Shown here: in pieces, positions 10,725 through 21,315 of the stretch | Layout of the letters: every line of letters starts with the position of its first letter | How positions within the stretch are numbered: position 1 is the first letter of the stretch | Notes under the pieces: generated by a model | What the model was told of the DNA's origin: nothing | Databases searched by the model: none | The model's input: the letters and a program-made list of their open reading frames with translations, nothing else | Source of the DNA: Bactericera cockerelli | Lineage: Eukaryota > Arthropoda > Insecta > Hemiptera > Triozidae | Assembly (NCBI GenBank): GCA_024516035.1 | Contig: CM044965.1 | Location: 24,344,165-24,408,164, forward strand | Length of the DNA: 64,000 nt | Reading direction: 5' to 3' | Position numbers and translations under genes: made by a program

Positions 10725-11062
10725 TGTATACCTACAATAAAAATGAAAAAGAATAGAAAAATATATAAACATAGATACTATTTATTTTCTTATTAACCCT
10801 GTATATTCTCTGCAGTCATAAAACGCTATGGGCTTCTGATTTTTATCGTTTTTGAGTTTCTCTCTATCTCGTCTGCACATAGTTTTGTGTTGCAGCACTA
10901 AACTTGGAGAAATATATTGTCTGCTTCTAATGATAGGCATTTATTATCCGACCTAGTTTTTTTATATTTTATTTTTGATAATGAAAAATAAATATAGGGC
11001 CATGCCTCGGGCCGTAACTCAGGTGCAGCCGGATATTTTACTGCCGTGTAACATAATAAGTC

Positions 11063-11420
11063 AGTCTCCCTGGCGTAGCGGTTGTGACTACTGCCCTTAG
11101 TCCCGAGATCCTGAGTTCGATCCTCGGTCGGAGCAGATTTTTCACAGAAAATTCTATTCCCTCTATACATGTGAGGCTGGCATTCTCGGCCCAACCCAGG
11201 CTGGGTGAGGTTAATGTGGGTAGCTGGTACGATTCCCAGCGAATGGAGGGTAAAACCTCCGTCCTGATCCAGGACGTTAAATCAAATAGAATCGTTGACG
11301 TTGGGAAGGGCATCCAGCCGTAAAAATGTGCCAAAACCAACCAACCTCAACCATGAGGTTGAACAACGTCGACCCTGCTTAAGCGGGATAAGACAGAGAA
11401 AAAGAAGAAAAGAAGAAGAA
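11063..11420 (+). repeat. SINE, family S4, with RTE-like LINE tail
   Basis: The head is tRNA-like (GTCTCCCTGGCGTAGCGGTT, GAGTTCGATCCTCGGTCGG). The body GGTTAATGTGGGTAGCTGGT is followed by a 3' part TTGGGAAGGGCATCCAGCCG, CAACCATGAGGTTGAACAAC, CGGGATAAG and (GAA)n. The GGAAGGGCATCC.GCCGTAAAA tail is typical of RTE-clade LINE 3' ends that SINEs borrow. This intact copy is the reference showing where the split copy at 19,739/48,925 was interrupted. Confidence 0.75.
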
Positions 11421-11763
11421 GATGTAACAATATAAGTAACTTATTTACATCATGGGAGATTTATTTTAAAAACGGTTTTCAAATACATCCCGCATGATGT
11501 TCTTGTAATACCAGTAAATTACTTCATATGACTCAATTATATACGTAGTTATGACTTTTTCGCTATTGTGTGGGATTTTTAACAATATTACTTCAGATAA
11601 ATTTCTAATATTAGAAATCGAAAGTATTGTTTCTTAATAGCATTTATTATAGTGTGCCAACAATATAATAAAGATTGTTATACACACTTTTATCTATTTA
11701 AATTTTAACAAGGTATTAATTTTTTGTAAAGAAATAAAACTAATTTTTTTTTTTTTTACTCAC

Positions 11764-11968
11764 CATCGATCTGCAAGGACCCACTACTAGACACATTGAT
11801 CCTGGTGTCTTCGGGCGGCAGACTGTTCCCGTTCCTGTACCACTGGATGTGGGGGGCGGGCGAGCCCACGGCCTGGCACGGAAGGGTGGCTACCGAGTGG
11901 AGGGGGAGGGTCTGGTTGGAGGGGCCCACCTCCACGATGGGTGGGGGCGTGTCTTCCACGGAGGTCAC
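11764..11968 (-). CDS. robo: robo exon, Ig5 first half
   Basis: Exon of 205 bp, acceptor ACCCCCCCCAG, donor GATG|GTGAGT. It encodes PPPIVEVGPSNQTLPLHSVA then TLPCQAVGSPAPHIQWYRNG, the B-strand cysteine and C-strand tryptophan of Ig5, and ends SSGSLQIDG. Phase 1 links to the exon at 8257-8600. Confidence 0.92.
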
Positions 11969-12992
11969 CTGGGGGGGGTTGAAGTGGATATTGGAGAATT
12001 TATTATTTATATTAATTTATTATTCCTACGACCTCAGTAGCGATGTGACCGACCAGTGACTGAATAAAAGGCAAAAATAAGATAATAAGATCAAACACCT
12101 CGGCCGAGGTGTGAAGAACACCTATACAAAGAAAGAGACAGCCCGGCAGAGTGTAAGGTTACGGAAAACATAGTTCCCATGCATTTCATGTACTTTCAGC
12201 CAGTATTAAAATACGATGAATCTTAAAAATCGACCTAGGCGATTGATCGATAAGGCGGCGGACTTGTAACCTGGAGGTCGGTCGTTCAAGTCTTGGGTTC
12301 AGCGTAGATTTAGTAAAGCGAGTTTGAGTAGTTGTGATATCACAAAAGTGATCAACACAAATATGATAACTTTAATTTATTATTCCTATACATTACCACA
12401 GTTTTTTTTTTTTTTTTTACTTTTCTTAACCTATAATAATATTATTATTAATTTTAAAAAATAACCTATAATAAGGAAAGTATTTGTTGTTGGTTGAGGA
12501 AGATATGAGAGAGAAAGGCTGGAAGCAAGAGGAAGCATTAGACGGAAGGTGTGGCGGGGTAGAATTAGAGAAGGGAACGCCGCGCCGACCCAAAATAAAA
12601 TTGGGAAAAGGTGAGTGAAAGAAGAAGAAGAATAAAAAGAATAATAAGGAAAGTATTGTATTCGTCGAATATTTAACAGACCCAGTTTTTCACGTTTCTC
12701 GACGAACCATAGACTCAGGATACCCAAAAAGTCGTTTTCGGCCATTGATCCGTGCGACCGTCCGTCTATGAAGACGATATCTCGAGAACGGTAAGAGCTA
12801 GAGACTTGAAAGTTGGTATAGTTATTGTATTGTATTATTATGTAAGTTATGTAATCAGTTTATAAAATAAAATAAATCGCTTCTAACTCCTTTCCTTCAG
12901 GCCGGGCTCCCAAGATACATGCAGCATTGCCGCGCTGATTGCGAGCGCGATCCTTTGTTTCAGGAATATTTTTATGTAAGTAGATTTCTTAC
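11969..12992. other. robo intron
   Basis: SINE S2 (+) at about 12,229-12,371. The rest is AT-rich with a weak CTCGAGAACGGTAAGAGCTA segment near 12,780 of the type seen in foldback or LINE debris. No gene. Confidence 0.5.
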
Positions 12993-13145
12993 CTCCAGGA
13001 AGGCTCGCACCGTGGTGGAGCCCGCCACACTGAGGGCAGAGCACACGAAGAACCCCGCGTCCTCCTTCTGTACGCCTTGGATCCTGAGGGTGCCCTCCAA
13101 GGTCACGTGGAGGTGACCGTACGCGTTGCCAGGGAACATCAGGAC
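12993..13145 (-). CDS. robo: robo exon, Ig4 second half
   Basis: Exon of 153 bp (51 codons, phase 0/0), acceptor CCCTCCTCAG, donor CTGGAG|GTAAGA. It encodes LMFPGNAYGHLHVTLEGTLR then the F-strand QKEDAGFFVCSALSVAGSTT, i.e. the second cysteine of Ig4. Confidence 0.92.
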
Positions 13146-14357
13146 CTGAGGAGGGTGGACGAGGGAGTATTTATTTTTATTAAATCTGAATGGGGTACAA
13201 AATACTTCCATATTTAATTAATCTTTAAAATAGTCTCATTTTAAATGTATTAAAATACGAGGTTTGTATTGGAGACTTAAAATATACAATAAAAGTAATA
13301 TATTTAAAAAAATATTTATTTATTTATCATTTTAATTGTTTGTAATACTAATGTATGTTAACAATGTGAGGTAAAAAAAAGAAGAAACAAAACTAGGTAC
13401 AATTTAAAAACAATAAAAAATTAAAAAGAGGTATACTAATAAGAGTAATAAGATAGGTGCCAAAAGAAAAAGTAGGTACAGATAAAAGATTTGACGATAA
13501 AGGAGGTACAGATTATGAGATATAATCAGAATAAAGGAGGTAGTAATGGTAATGGTAATGGTGCTCAAAGGCACTTGTATTTACGGAAAGAGTCCATATA
13601 AACATGTAACAAATAACAAAAGTTAAAAAATAAAATACAATACAAAATTAGAAAATAACCCTTTAAAATTTAAAATATGGGTGCTAAAATAGTAATATAA
13701 TAATATTATTATAATAGAATAATATCGTCTTATTTATACTGCCCAATTAGCACGATTAAAGTCCCATTATTCCAGCAGTAAGCCCAAGACATATTATTAT
13801 GTAGTGAAAATCCCAAATGGGAGGGTAACTTGTCATGTCCCGGCTGGGTTTCGAACCCACGACCTCTGGAATCTCTGGATTCGCAGAGTGCCGCGTTTAC
13901 CACTGAGCTACCGGGACAGAACTAGTAAGTGGATCGGCTCTTGAAAAAATCTATTGCGGATGAAGAGAAAGAATGCGGCCACAACGAGAACCCTGGACCT
14001 ATACCCTAGACCAGGGGTCGACAGTTAAATCCTGTACAGGTCCGGGGATTAACATGAGAAAAATCTCCGCGGTCCGGATTAACAAAAACCATCAGTCTTT
14101 TGGAACTTTCTTACACGAAAACTCTTCTGTCGATACTGTCTCTTTGCACATTTTTACGACTACTTCTTCTTGCAAATCAATTTTTTTAAGAAAGAGAAAA
14201 ATTATTATTTTTCGAACCTAACACTTTGTTCGCGGGCCGGATTCGGACCGCGAAGCTCATTTGACGGTTATCTTTCACTAAAGAGTGTTATTATTAGATT
14301 AGATTTTATTTATTTGTATTATTATTTTACAATTTAAAGAGTGTTATTATTATTATT
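13146..14357. other. robo intron, proximal part
   Basis: AT-rich; SINE S1 (-) at about 13,720-13,918. About 14,008-14,280 starts CAGGGGTCGACAGTTAAATC and contains CGGGCCGGATTCGGACCGCG, resembling a decayed hAT-type nonautonomous element. The right terminus is not convincing. No gene. Confidence 0.45.
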
Positions 14358-15635
14358 ATGAATTACCTGAGAGCCCTCCCTGGTCCAGAAGACTGAGGGG
14401 AGGGGGCTGCCCTCAGCCACACACTGGAAGGAGGCTATGCCATTGAGGCCCACCTTCTGATTATTATTAATACAGAATACTGATAATCGCCTACTTCCTT
14501 ATTATTATTATCAATTACCTGAGAGCCCTCCCTGGTATTATTATTATTATCAATTACCTGAGAGCCCTCCCTGGTATTATTATTATTATGAATTACCTGA
14601 GAGCCCTCCCTGGTATTATTATTATTATATTATGAATTACCTGAGAGCCCTCCCTGGTATTATTATTATTATTATATGAATTACCTGAGAGCCCTCCCTG
14701 GTATATTAATTATTATGAATACCTGAGAGCCCTCCCTGTATTATTATTTATTATTATGAATTACCTGAGAGCCCTCCCTGGTATTATTATTATATATGAA
14801 TTACCTGAGAGCCCTCCCTGGTATTATTATTATTATTATGAATTACCTGAGAGCCCTCCCTGGTATTATTATTATTATTATGAATTACCTGAGAGCCCTC
14901 CCTGGTATTATTATTTATTATGAATTACCTGAGAGCCCTCCCTGGTATTATTATTATTATTATGAATTACCTGAGAGCCCTCCCTGGTATTATTATTATT
15001 ATTATGAATTACCTGAGAGCCCTCCCTGGTATTATTATTATTATTATGAATTACCTGAGAGCCCTCCCTGGTATTATTATTATTATTATGAATTACCTGA
15101 GAGCCCTCCTGGTATTATTATTATTATGAATTACCTGAGAGCCCTCCCTGGTATTATTATTATTATTATGAATTACCTGAGAGCCCTCCCTGGTATTATT
15201 ATTATTATTATGAATTACCTGAGAGCCCTCCCTGGTATTATTATTATTATTATGAATTACCTAAGCCTCCCTGTATTTTATTTTATATGAATACTGAGAG
15301 CCCTCCCTGTATTATTATTATTATTATGAATTACCTGAGAGCCCTCCCTGGTATTATTATTATTATTATGAATTACCTGAGAGCCCTCCCTGGTTATTAT
15401 TATTATTATGAATTACCTGAGAGCCCTCCCTGGTATTTTATTATTATTATTATGAATTACCTGAGAGCCCTCCCTGGTAATTATTATTATGAATTACCTG
15501 AGAGCCCTCCCTGGTATTATTATTATATAGAATTACCTGAGAGCCCTCCCTGGTATTATTATTATTATATTTAATACCTGAGAGCCCTCCCTGGTATTAT
15601 AAACATTATTATTATTATTATTTATTATGAATTAC
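14358..15635 (-). repeat. minisatellite built from a robo exon tail plus splice donor, ~28 copies
   Basis: The ~42-bp unit, read on the minus strand, is CCAGGGAGGGCTCTCAG|GTAATTC followed by (ATA)n. The first 17 bases are the exact 3' end of the exon at 15636-15760 and GTAATT is its donor. I count about 28 units besides the true junction; most are identical in the exon-derived part. The far end (14,358-14,460) carries a longer, ~90-bp copy of the exon without its acceptor. ORFs in this array are artefacts of the repeat. Confidence 0.93.
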
Positions 15636-15760
15636 CTGAGAGCCCTCCCTGGTCCAGAAGACTGAGGGGAGGGGGCTGCCCTCAGCCACACACTGGAAGG
15701 AAGCTATGCCATTGAGGCCCACCTTCTGGTCCTGAGGCCGGACCACGAATGAGGGGGGCG
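15636..15760 (-). CDS. robo: robo exon, Ig4 first half
   Basis: Exon of 125 bp, acceptor TTTTTTTACAG, donor TCTCAG|GTAATT. It encodes PPSFVVRPQDQKVGLNGIAS followed by FQCVAEGSPLPSVFWTREGS, the Ig4 B/C-strand core and a strong Robo signature. Its donor region is the seed of the adjacent minisatellite. Confidence 0.94.
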
Positions 15761-16626
15761 CTGTAAAAAAATGAGAGATATTGGAGAAATTACGTTTAAA
15801 AAAAAGATAAAAGAGTTCTCGGCATCACAAATGTAGAGTTGTAGAGTTCCTCATTTTGGGGTCCCACACTCTCTAACTTCAACTGTAACTCCACCCTACA
15901 ACTCTAGCTCTAAACCACAGTGGCGCTGTAAAAAAGAGAGGGATTGCAGAAATTACTTTTCTTAAAAAGATAAAGAGTTAGTTATTTGTGCTATTATGTC
16001 ACAGTATCCCTTTTCAAGGAGTCTCATTGATTTGAGTGAAATTGGGACTTTAAAAATAAATAAAAATGTCACAATAGCTAGTGGGTAGCATTGACATTAC
16101 GAGAACGAATGCTATTACATCATCATAGCTTCAACCAACCATCATATGCCAATATCAATCTCGTAATGCCGCCACTAGTCGTTGCCCACTCTACAACATC
16201 TCCAATTGTCCTCACGAGGCTAGGGTAAGACCTGACATACAAAGAATAGATCAGAAAAAAATCCGACCGGTATGCGTATTCGAACCCGGGACCAAGTACA
16301 GAGAAATTACTTTCATACAGTAGAAATTAAACGTTTAATTCATATTACCACAGTAATTAGCTCATTCTCTACAACTCTCACTCTACCCTACAACTCTAAC
16401 TCCACCCTACAACTCTAACTACTCACAATGCACGGTAAGACTAGCGCGGGAGGATATAGCGCCCACCAGGTTCTCCGCATCACAAATGTAGAGTCCCTCA
16501 TCTTGGGGTTCCACCCTCTATACACTCTAACTTCAACTCTAACTCCACCCTACAACTCTAACTCCACCCTACAACTGTAACTCCACCCTCCAACTCTAAC
16601 TCCACCCCACAACTCTAACTACTCAC
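15761..16626. other. robo intron with partial duplications of the next exon upstream
   Basis: About 16,421-16,510 repeats the last ~85 bases of the exon at 16627-16773, including the donor side. About 15,812-15,872 is a weaker copy without donor. Both copies are followed by CTAACTCCACCCTACAACT minisatellite units (about 15,880-15,910 and 16,380-16,610). Nothing else is recognised. Confidence 0.75.
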
Positions 16627-16773
16627 AATGCACGGTGAGACTAGCGCGGGAGGATATAGCGCCCACCAGGTTCTCCGCATCACAAATGTAGAGTCCCTCA
16701 TCTTGGGGTCCCACATTCTCTATCCTGAGGGATTTGTCGTCCAGGATTCGGGCTCTTCCGATGGGCATTTTTC
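16627..16773 (-). CDS. robo: robo exon, Ig3 second half
   Basis: Exon of 147 bp, acceptor CTATTTCCAG, donor CATT|GTGAGT. It encodes GRARILDDKSLRIENVGPQD then EGLYICDAENLVGAISSRAS and LTVH, the F-strand cysteine half of Ig3. Phases agree with neighbours. Confidence 0.94.
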
Positions 16774-18228
16774 CTGGAAATAGAAGACAAAGTGTTGAAA
16801 ATAAATAAAAGGTGTTGAAATAAGTAAAATATGGACACGACTTTAATCCCTGATTGTTATTAAAATTAATAACTCAAAGTTATCATGTGCACTGGTAGTA
16901 TAGTTCTCCCCCGGGTTCTGAGGGAATTGAACAAAGGAGGCTCTTGATGAATATATTCACTGGTATGTATGTATTATGTATAGTGCATTGGTAGTCAAGT
17001 GGTCAACGCGCTAGTCTGGTAATCCAGGTAGCGTAGGGATCCCTTGTTTCGAATCCCACCCAGTGCATGAATTTTTCCTCATTAATTAGAGTTTGTGACC
17101 ACATTATAATAAGACTCTGAGAGTTAGGTGGTAGAAAATGCTTTGAGCATTAACCTCGCCTGGTGGTTACATGCCAAAAATGAGTATTATTATTATTATT
17201 ATCATACCTAAAGTTTGCAAGAGAATGCCAAAGGCATTATCACCACCCTTGATCAGGCTTTGTATACTATTACATAATTATACCTTTTCATACATTAAAA
17301 ATATTTTGATGGAAATTGTTTAATAATAATTGTTTGTTTAGTAAAGTTTTTAATCAGTCCCGGTAGCTCAGTTGTAAAGGCACTCTGTGAATCCAGAAGT
17401 TCCAGAGCTTGCGGGTTCGAAATCAAGCCGGCACATGACAAGTAATCCTCCCATTTGGGATTTTTACCACATAATATTACGTCTTGGGCTTACTGCTGGA
17501 ATAATGTTCCAGCATTCTTAAAATGGAATCGAATTTTATCGAAGTACACAGTAGAAAAAATCCTGCCCTGCTGGGAATCGAACCCAAGTCACCGAGCGTG
17601 CTAGCCTGGTGTGTGACAAGTTATCCTTCCGTTTGAGATTTTGACCACATAGTAATGCGATTTAGTCTTACTGCTGAAATGATGGGACTCTTTAGCCCCG
17701 GTTGGGCAGTATAAATTATATACCTGCCTTTACATGCATAAACATAATATGTCTAACCAGGCGCGGCCGGTGGAAATTTGGTCTGGGGGTGCTGTCAAAA
17801 TTTTACGAAAAGAAAAACTATGCAACATTTAATACATGTCTGCAAGACCTAGTGGTGAAGTGGTTATGTCAGGGAGAGGGAATTCTAACTAGGGGGTCAA
17901 TAGTTCAAGTCTCACGTGTGGTGATTTTCGAGAATTCTGTTAGAGTGGTTAGGTATAATAATAAATTAATTTGTTTTAATTTATAAAAAGGATTAGCTGA
18001 CGCAAATTTGATGATAATTTAGACAGTCTAACACTAAACTATACAACTGTAATGTACCATCTTTGTATTAACTTATAAATAGTGAGTAACAATGTATTTG
18101 GTGGGGCCGAAACTTTGTAACGGCCTCCACTGTTTTCTTATTCACTCTAATAAAGAAATATATTCAATTCAATTCAATTCAATAAGCAAATCCTGTTTTC
18201 GTCTGCCTCAAAAATCGCAAGTTCTCAC
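16774..18228. other. robo intron
   Basis: SINE S3 (+) about 16,983-17,200; SINE S1 (+) about 17,355-17,520; S1 tail fragment about 17,610-17,716; a further tRNA-like segment about 17,845-17,930. An AATTC microrepeat precedes the exon donor at 18,160-18,185. No gene. Confidence 0.5.
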
Positions 18229-18348
18229 CGTCATCTCTCCGCCACAGTATGGTGGGGGTGGGGTCACCCCCCACTCTGCACACGAACTCTACGACACTGC
18301 CCGAGAGGACAGTGGCGTCGGAGGGTTCCGTGATGGAGAAGGGTTTCA
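18229..18348 (-). CDS. robo: robo exon, Ig3 first half
   Basis: Exon of 120 bp, acceptor CTGTTTCAG, donor GACG|GTGAGA. It encodes VKPFSITEPSDATVLSGSVV then EFVCRVGGDPTPTILWRRDD. The VKP.F...P.D..VL.GS..EF.C.VGGDP.P.(I/V)LW pattern is Robo Ig3. Confidence 0.93.
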
Positions 18349-19169
18349 CTGAAACAGACAACGAAACAGGGGAGATAATTTACAGAATTACATAGATAGA
18401 TTTAGTTGTATTTATTTTAAAATAAAATGTTACAACGAGGCAATACTAAGAAACAGGATAAAAATAAATAAATGATAAATTAAACTTCTTACAGAACAAT
18501 TAATAAATAATTACAAGCAACTAATTTTCAAATTTTCACCCAAACTTAATTCTTACAGAATTACATAGGGACTATTAAAGTAAGGTGAAAAATAAATAAA
18601 TTAAAAATGAACCCGGAGCAAAAATATTTTTTATGATACAAAATCAAACAGTCTGGCTGGGGGACTATAAACAGGGAGTAGACCAGCAGTCTGGTTGGGG
18701 GACTATAAACAGGGAGTAGACCAGCAGTCTGTCTGGGGGACTATAAACAGGTACTAGACCAGCAGTCGGGCTGGGGGACTATAAACAGGGAGTAGACCAG
18801 CAGGCTGGGGGACTATAAACAGAGAGTAGACCAGCAGTCTGGCTGGGAGACTATAAACAGAGAGTAGACCAGTATTGGCTTGGTTCTGGGGGCCCTTGTG
18901 AATTATTAGCCTCCTCGTAAAGACAGTGGTAGAATTGCTTAGTCATTCCTCCACTGTCTGGCTACCATCGTTGACGATGATGCCACCTTATGATGATGAA
19001 AACAAACACAATACTTCCGATTTCTAATATTAGAAATGTATCGGAAATAAAACAGCGTTTCATCTTGAGAAACAACTGGTTTTGCCCACCAAAAAAACTC
19101 CCATTTATAAAACCAACCTGTATTTAGATCACTTTTGAGTCTATTGGAATAAGTGTTATTTGAGTTCGA
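18349..19169. other. robo intron with VNTR
   Basis: AT-rich, then a 38-bp tandem repeat at 18,650-18,872 (about six units of GGGGGACTATAAACAGGGAG, TAGACCAGCAGTCTGGCT) continuous with single-copy sequence to about 19,000. The same segment occurs once, inverted and unamplified, at about 51,010-51,185, so this is a dispersed repeat family with an expanded internal unit. Confidence 0.65.
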
Positions 19170-19424
19170 ATGGGTCGCCCACCATGTTAGTACCTCCATG
19201 TCAATTACCTCCGGGGAAAAAAATATACAAAAAAATTCCCCCCGCTGGGTTTCGAATCCACGACTCACTATGCACATTGCACAGTCAGCGTGGCTCCTTT
19301 GCTCTCTCGGTCTCCCACCATGTTAAGACACGTAGCACTGGTATCTTCCCTCATCACTTTGTTTTACCTCGGTAAAAAAAATACAAAAAAATTCCCCCCG
19401 CTGGGTTTCGAACCCACGACTCAC
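19170..19424 (-). repeat. partial duplications of robo Ig2b exon tail
   Basis: About 19,229-19,376 copies the donor-side ~95 bases of the exon at 19425-19556 together with ~50 bases of following intron (CCCCGCTGGGTTTCGAA). About 19,170-19,215 holds a decayed third copy. The GTGAGT donor hexamer survives in the better copy. Confidence 0.75.
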
Positions 19425-19556
19425 CATGCACAGTCAGCGTGGCTCCTTTGCTCTCTCGGTCTCCCACCATGTTGGACACGTAGCACTGGTATCTTCCCTC
19501 ATCACTTTGCTTTACCTCCGTGATCATGAGGTTGCCTCCATCCCACAACACGGAAC
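19425..19556 (-). CDS. robo: robo exon, Ig2 second half; carries a +1 base
   Basis: Acceptor CTCTGTTCCAG, donor CATG|GTGAGT. From the tenth codon it reads [20 protein letters not shown] then [19 protein letters not shown], the F-strand half of Robo Ig2. The upstream exon ends in phase 2 and the downstream exon needs phase 1, which demands 131 bases (mod 3). The exon as given has 132, and the GTTGTGGGATGG stretch shifts frame exactly there. Either an assembly indel in the GGG run or a real frameshift. Confidence 0.85.
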
Positions 19557-19592
19557 CTGGAACAGAGGAAGGAAGAGGTTCAAATGAGGCAC

Positions 19593-19623
<31 letters not shown>

Positions 19624-19738
19624 AGAACTCGTAATGCCTCTCAAATGTCCCGTAAAATCAGCCATTTTGGTTAGATTTAACACAGAGGAAATCACAACAA
19701 TGACAAATTATTTTTTAACAAAGAGCGTGGAGTTTTGG

Positions 19739-19909
19739 ACTGGACTACCTATACTGTCCAAAGGTAATCAAGAGATCCTTAGTTCGACCCCTGGTTGGAG
19801 CAGACCTTTCACACAGAAACATTCTGTTCCTTCCAAACACGCAAGGTTGGCATTGTCGACAATACTCAGGCTGGAAGAGGTTAATGTGGGTAGCTGGTAC
19901 GAATACCAG
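19739..19909 (+). repeat. SINE S4, left half of a copy split by the 28.9-kb transposon
   Basis: Matches the S4 copy at 11,063 from its tRNA-like head (CTTAGTTCGACCCCTGGTTG) through TTAATGTGGGTAGCTGGTAC and stops at ATACCAG. The continuation (CAAGTGGAGCGTAGAAT...) resumes at 48,805. AG at 19,908-19,909 is repeated at 48,803-48,804. A poly-A run precedes it at 19,590-19,620. Confidence 0.85.
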
Positions 19910-20300
19910 CACGCTGAAAAAGGATTTTTTAAAAAATTTGTATAAAAACCATTCGCATAAAAACTATAGTAATTTAGCATATTTTATGCTAAAAAAAATC
20001 AATTTTTTCGCGTTTATACATAATTTTAGCATAATTTACACAAAAAGAGCCGTTCGTATAAAAATGGCTTTAGCATAAAAGTTTTTTATACTAAAATTAG
20101 CTTAATTTTATACAACAGGTTTTAATGACGTCATCTCATGTATGCTAACAGTGCCACATGTATGCTAAGAGAAGCTTTTTATGCGGAACATGTATAGTGA
20201 AGTTCGTATAATTTCATGCTAACAAAATCTTAACATAAAATAACTGTTTTCTTAGGGTAGCATAAATACTTTAGCATGAATTATATGCTAAACTAGTCCA
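19910..20300. repeat. left subterminal region of the CMC-like element
   Basis: Dense GCATAA/TTATGC and GCTAA motifs in both orientations (e.g. TTTAGCATATTTTATGCTAAA) and one CRE-like palindrome TGACGTCA near 20,127. The same motif vocabulary, including AATGACGTCA, recurs at the right end (48,600-48,740). Probable transposase-binding or hairpin-forming subterminal repeats (inference). Confidence 0.7.
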
Positions 20301-21315
20301 GCTCCCGCATGAATGAGTACCCGGGTTCGAACCCTGACGGGGGCAATAATTTGCAACCGTGATGGTTTGGTTACTGTTTAAGTTACTGACGAGGGTTCTA
20401 CATTTAGCTGGGGATACTACAATACGTATTATATTATAATGTGATATACCTTTACAAAAAATTAATCATATAGAAACCTTGATAATATTTTCAAATGTGT
20501 TTCGCCCATGTTAAATAATCCTTAAACGTAATTCCCGGGAATATTATCTAATACCTATATTATTCTTAGCTTTTGTGTTGTAATTACTCAAACAGATTCC
20601 GTGGGAAACACATTAATATACCTTTAAACCTACCTGTTATACCTACCTGAGCGTTGCGTAGCTTATATAAATAAATGAAATAGTGCTATGGGCTAGACTC
20701 GAGAAATGGACTCTGAAATCTATTAATATTAGGTAATAATACACAATGGAAGGATTTTAGAGGCAAAGGTTAAAGGTATATTTAACGGTGATGAGGCTTT
20801 CGGAAATTTAAAGCATATATACCTATATTATGTTATGTATAACCACACCACTCATATTGACCAGCCGGCGACGTATATCAATTGGGTCACTAATGGAGAG
20901 AGGTCATCCTCTGTTTTTGCATGGATCGCAGGTATACGAGTGAAAGAACCTTTTTTAATGACATTTGGAACATTTGAACTGAACTTCGAAACACCTATGT
21001 GGAGTATAAAGTATTGTGTGTACAATTCATATACCTGATGTTAATATACGACGGGACCAGCTCCCACAGCACATGGCTCAGTGGTCTTTGCACTCGTTAG
21101 ACCCGGGCTCGAATCCCGGCGGAGACAATAATTTGTCAACATGGGTTTGGATGTTTTCGGGACCCATTCAGCCTCGTAACGACAATCTATATATGGAGGT
21201 ATTGTCCATAGCGACTTGTCCTCAGCAATTACAGAAAAGATGGATTATATAATTAGATTTGGATTTACTGGAAAAAATCCTACAATGCTGTAGTGAGCAC
21301 CTATATGAGCACCTA
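20295..21315. other. gene-free stretch with tRNA-like SINE fragments (S7)
   Basis: About 20,295-20,420 and 21,050-21,245 share CCAGCTCCC, a tRNA-like box B (GGGTTCGAACCC or GGCTCGAATCCC) and CAATAATTTG, and look like two copies of another tRNA-derived SINE. Between them the sequence is AT-rich with nothing recognisable. Confidence 0.45.

Larger units (their letters stand above)
8601..11763. other. robo intron, 3.2 kb
   Basis: No gene. Contents: a GA/GGA purine tract at about 8,734-8,900; SINE S3 (-) at about 9,000-9,213; SINE S2 (+) at 9,274-9,425; a large foldback element at 9,827-10,724; SINE S4 (+) at 11,063-11,420. The remaining AT-rich sequence shows nothing recognisable. Confidence 0.6.

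Noticed and set aside
14008..14280. Complete hAT nonautonomous element
   Set aside because: The left end looks hAT-like, but I could not find a matching right terminus or an 8-bp duplication.
14796..15574. ORFs of up to 164 codons with MNYLRALPGIIII repeats
   Set aside because: They are plus-strand translations of the exon-tail minisatellite; a unit length that stays open is a by-product of the repeat, and the real coding strand is minus.
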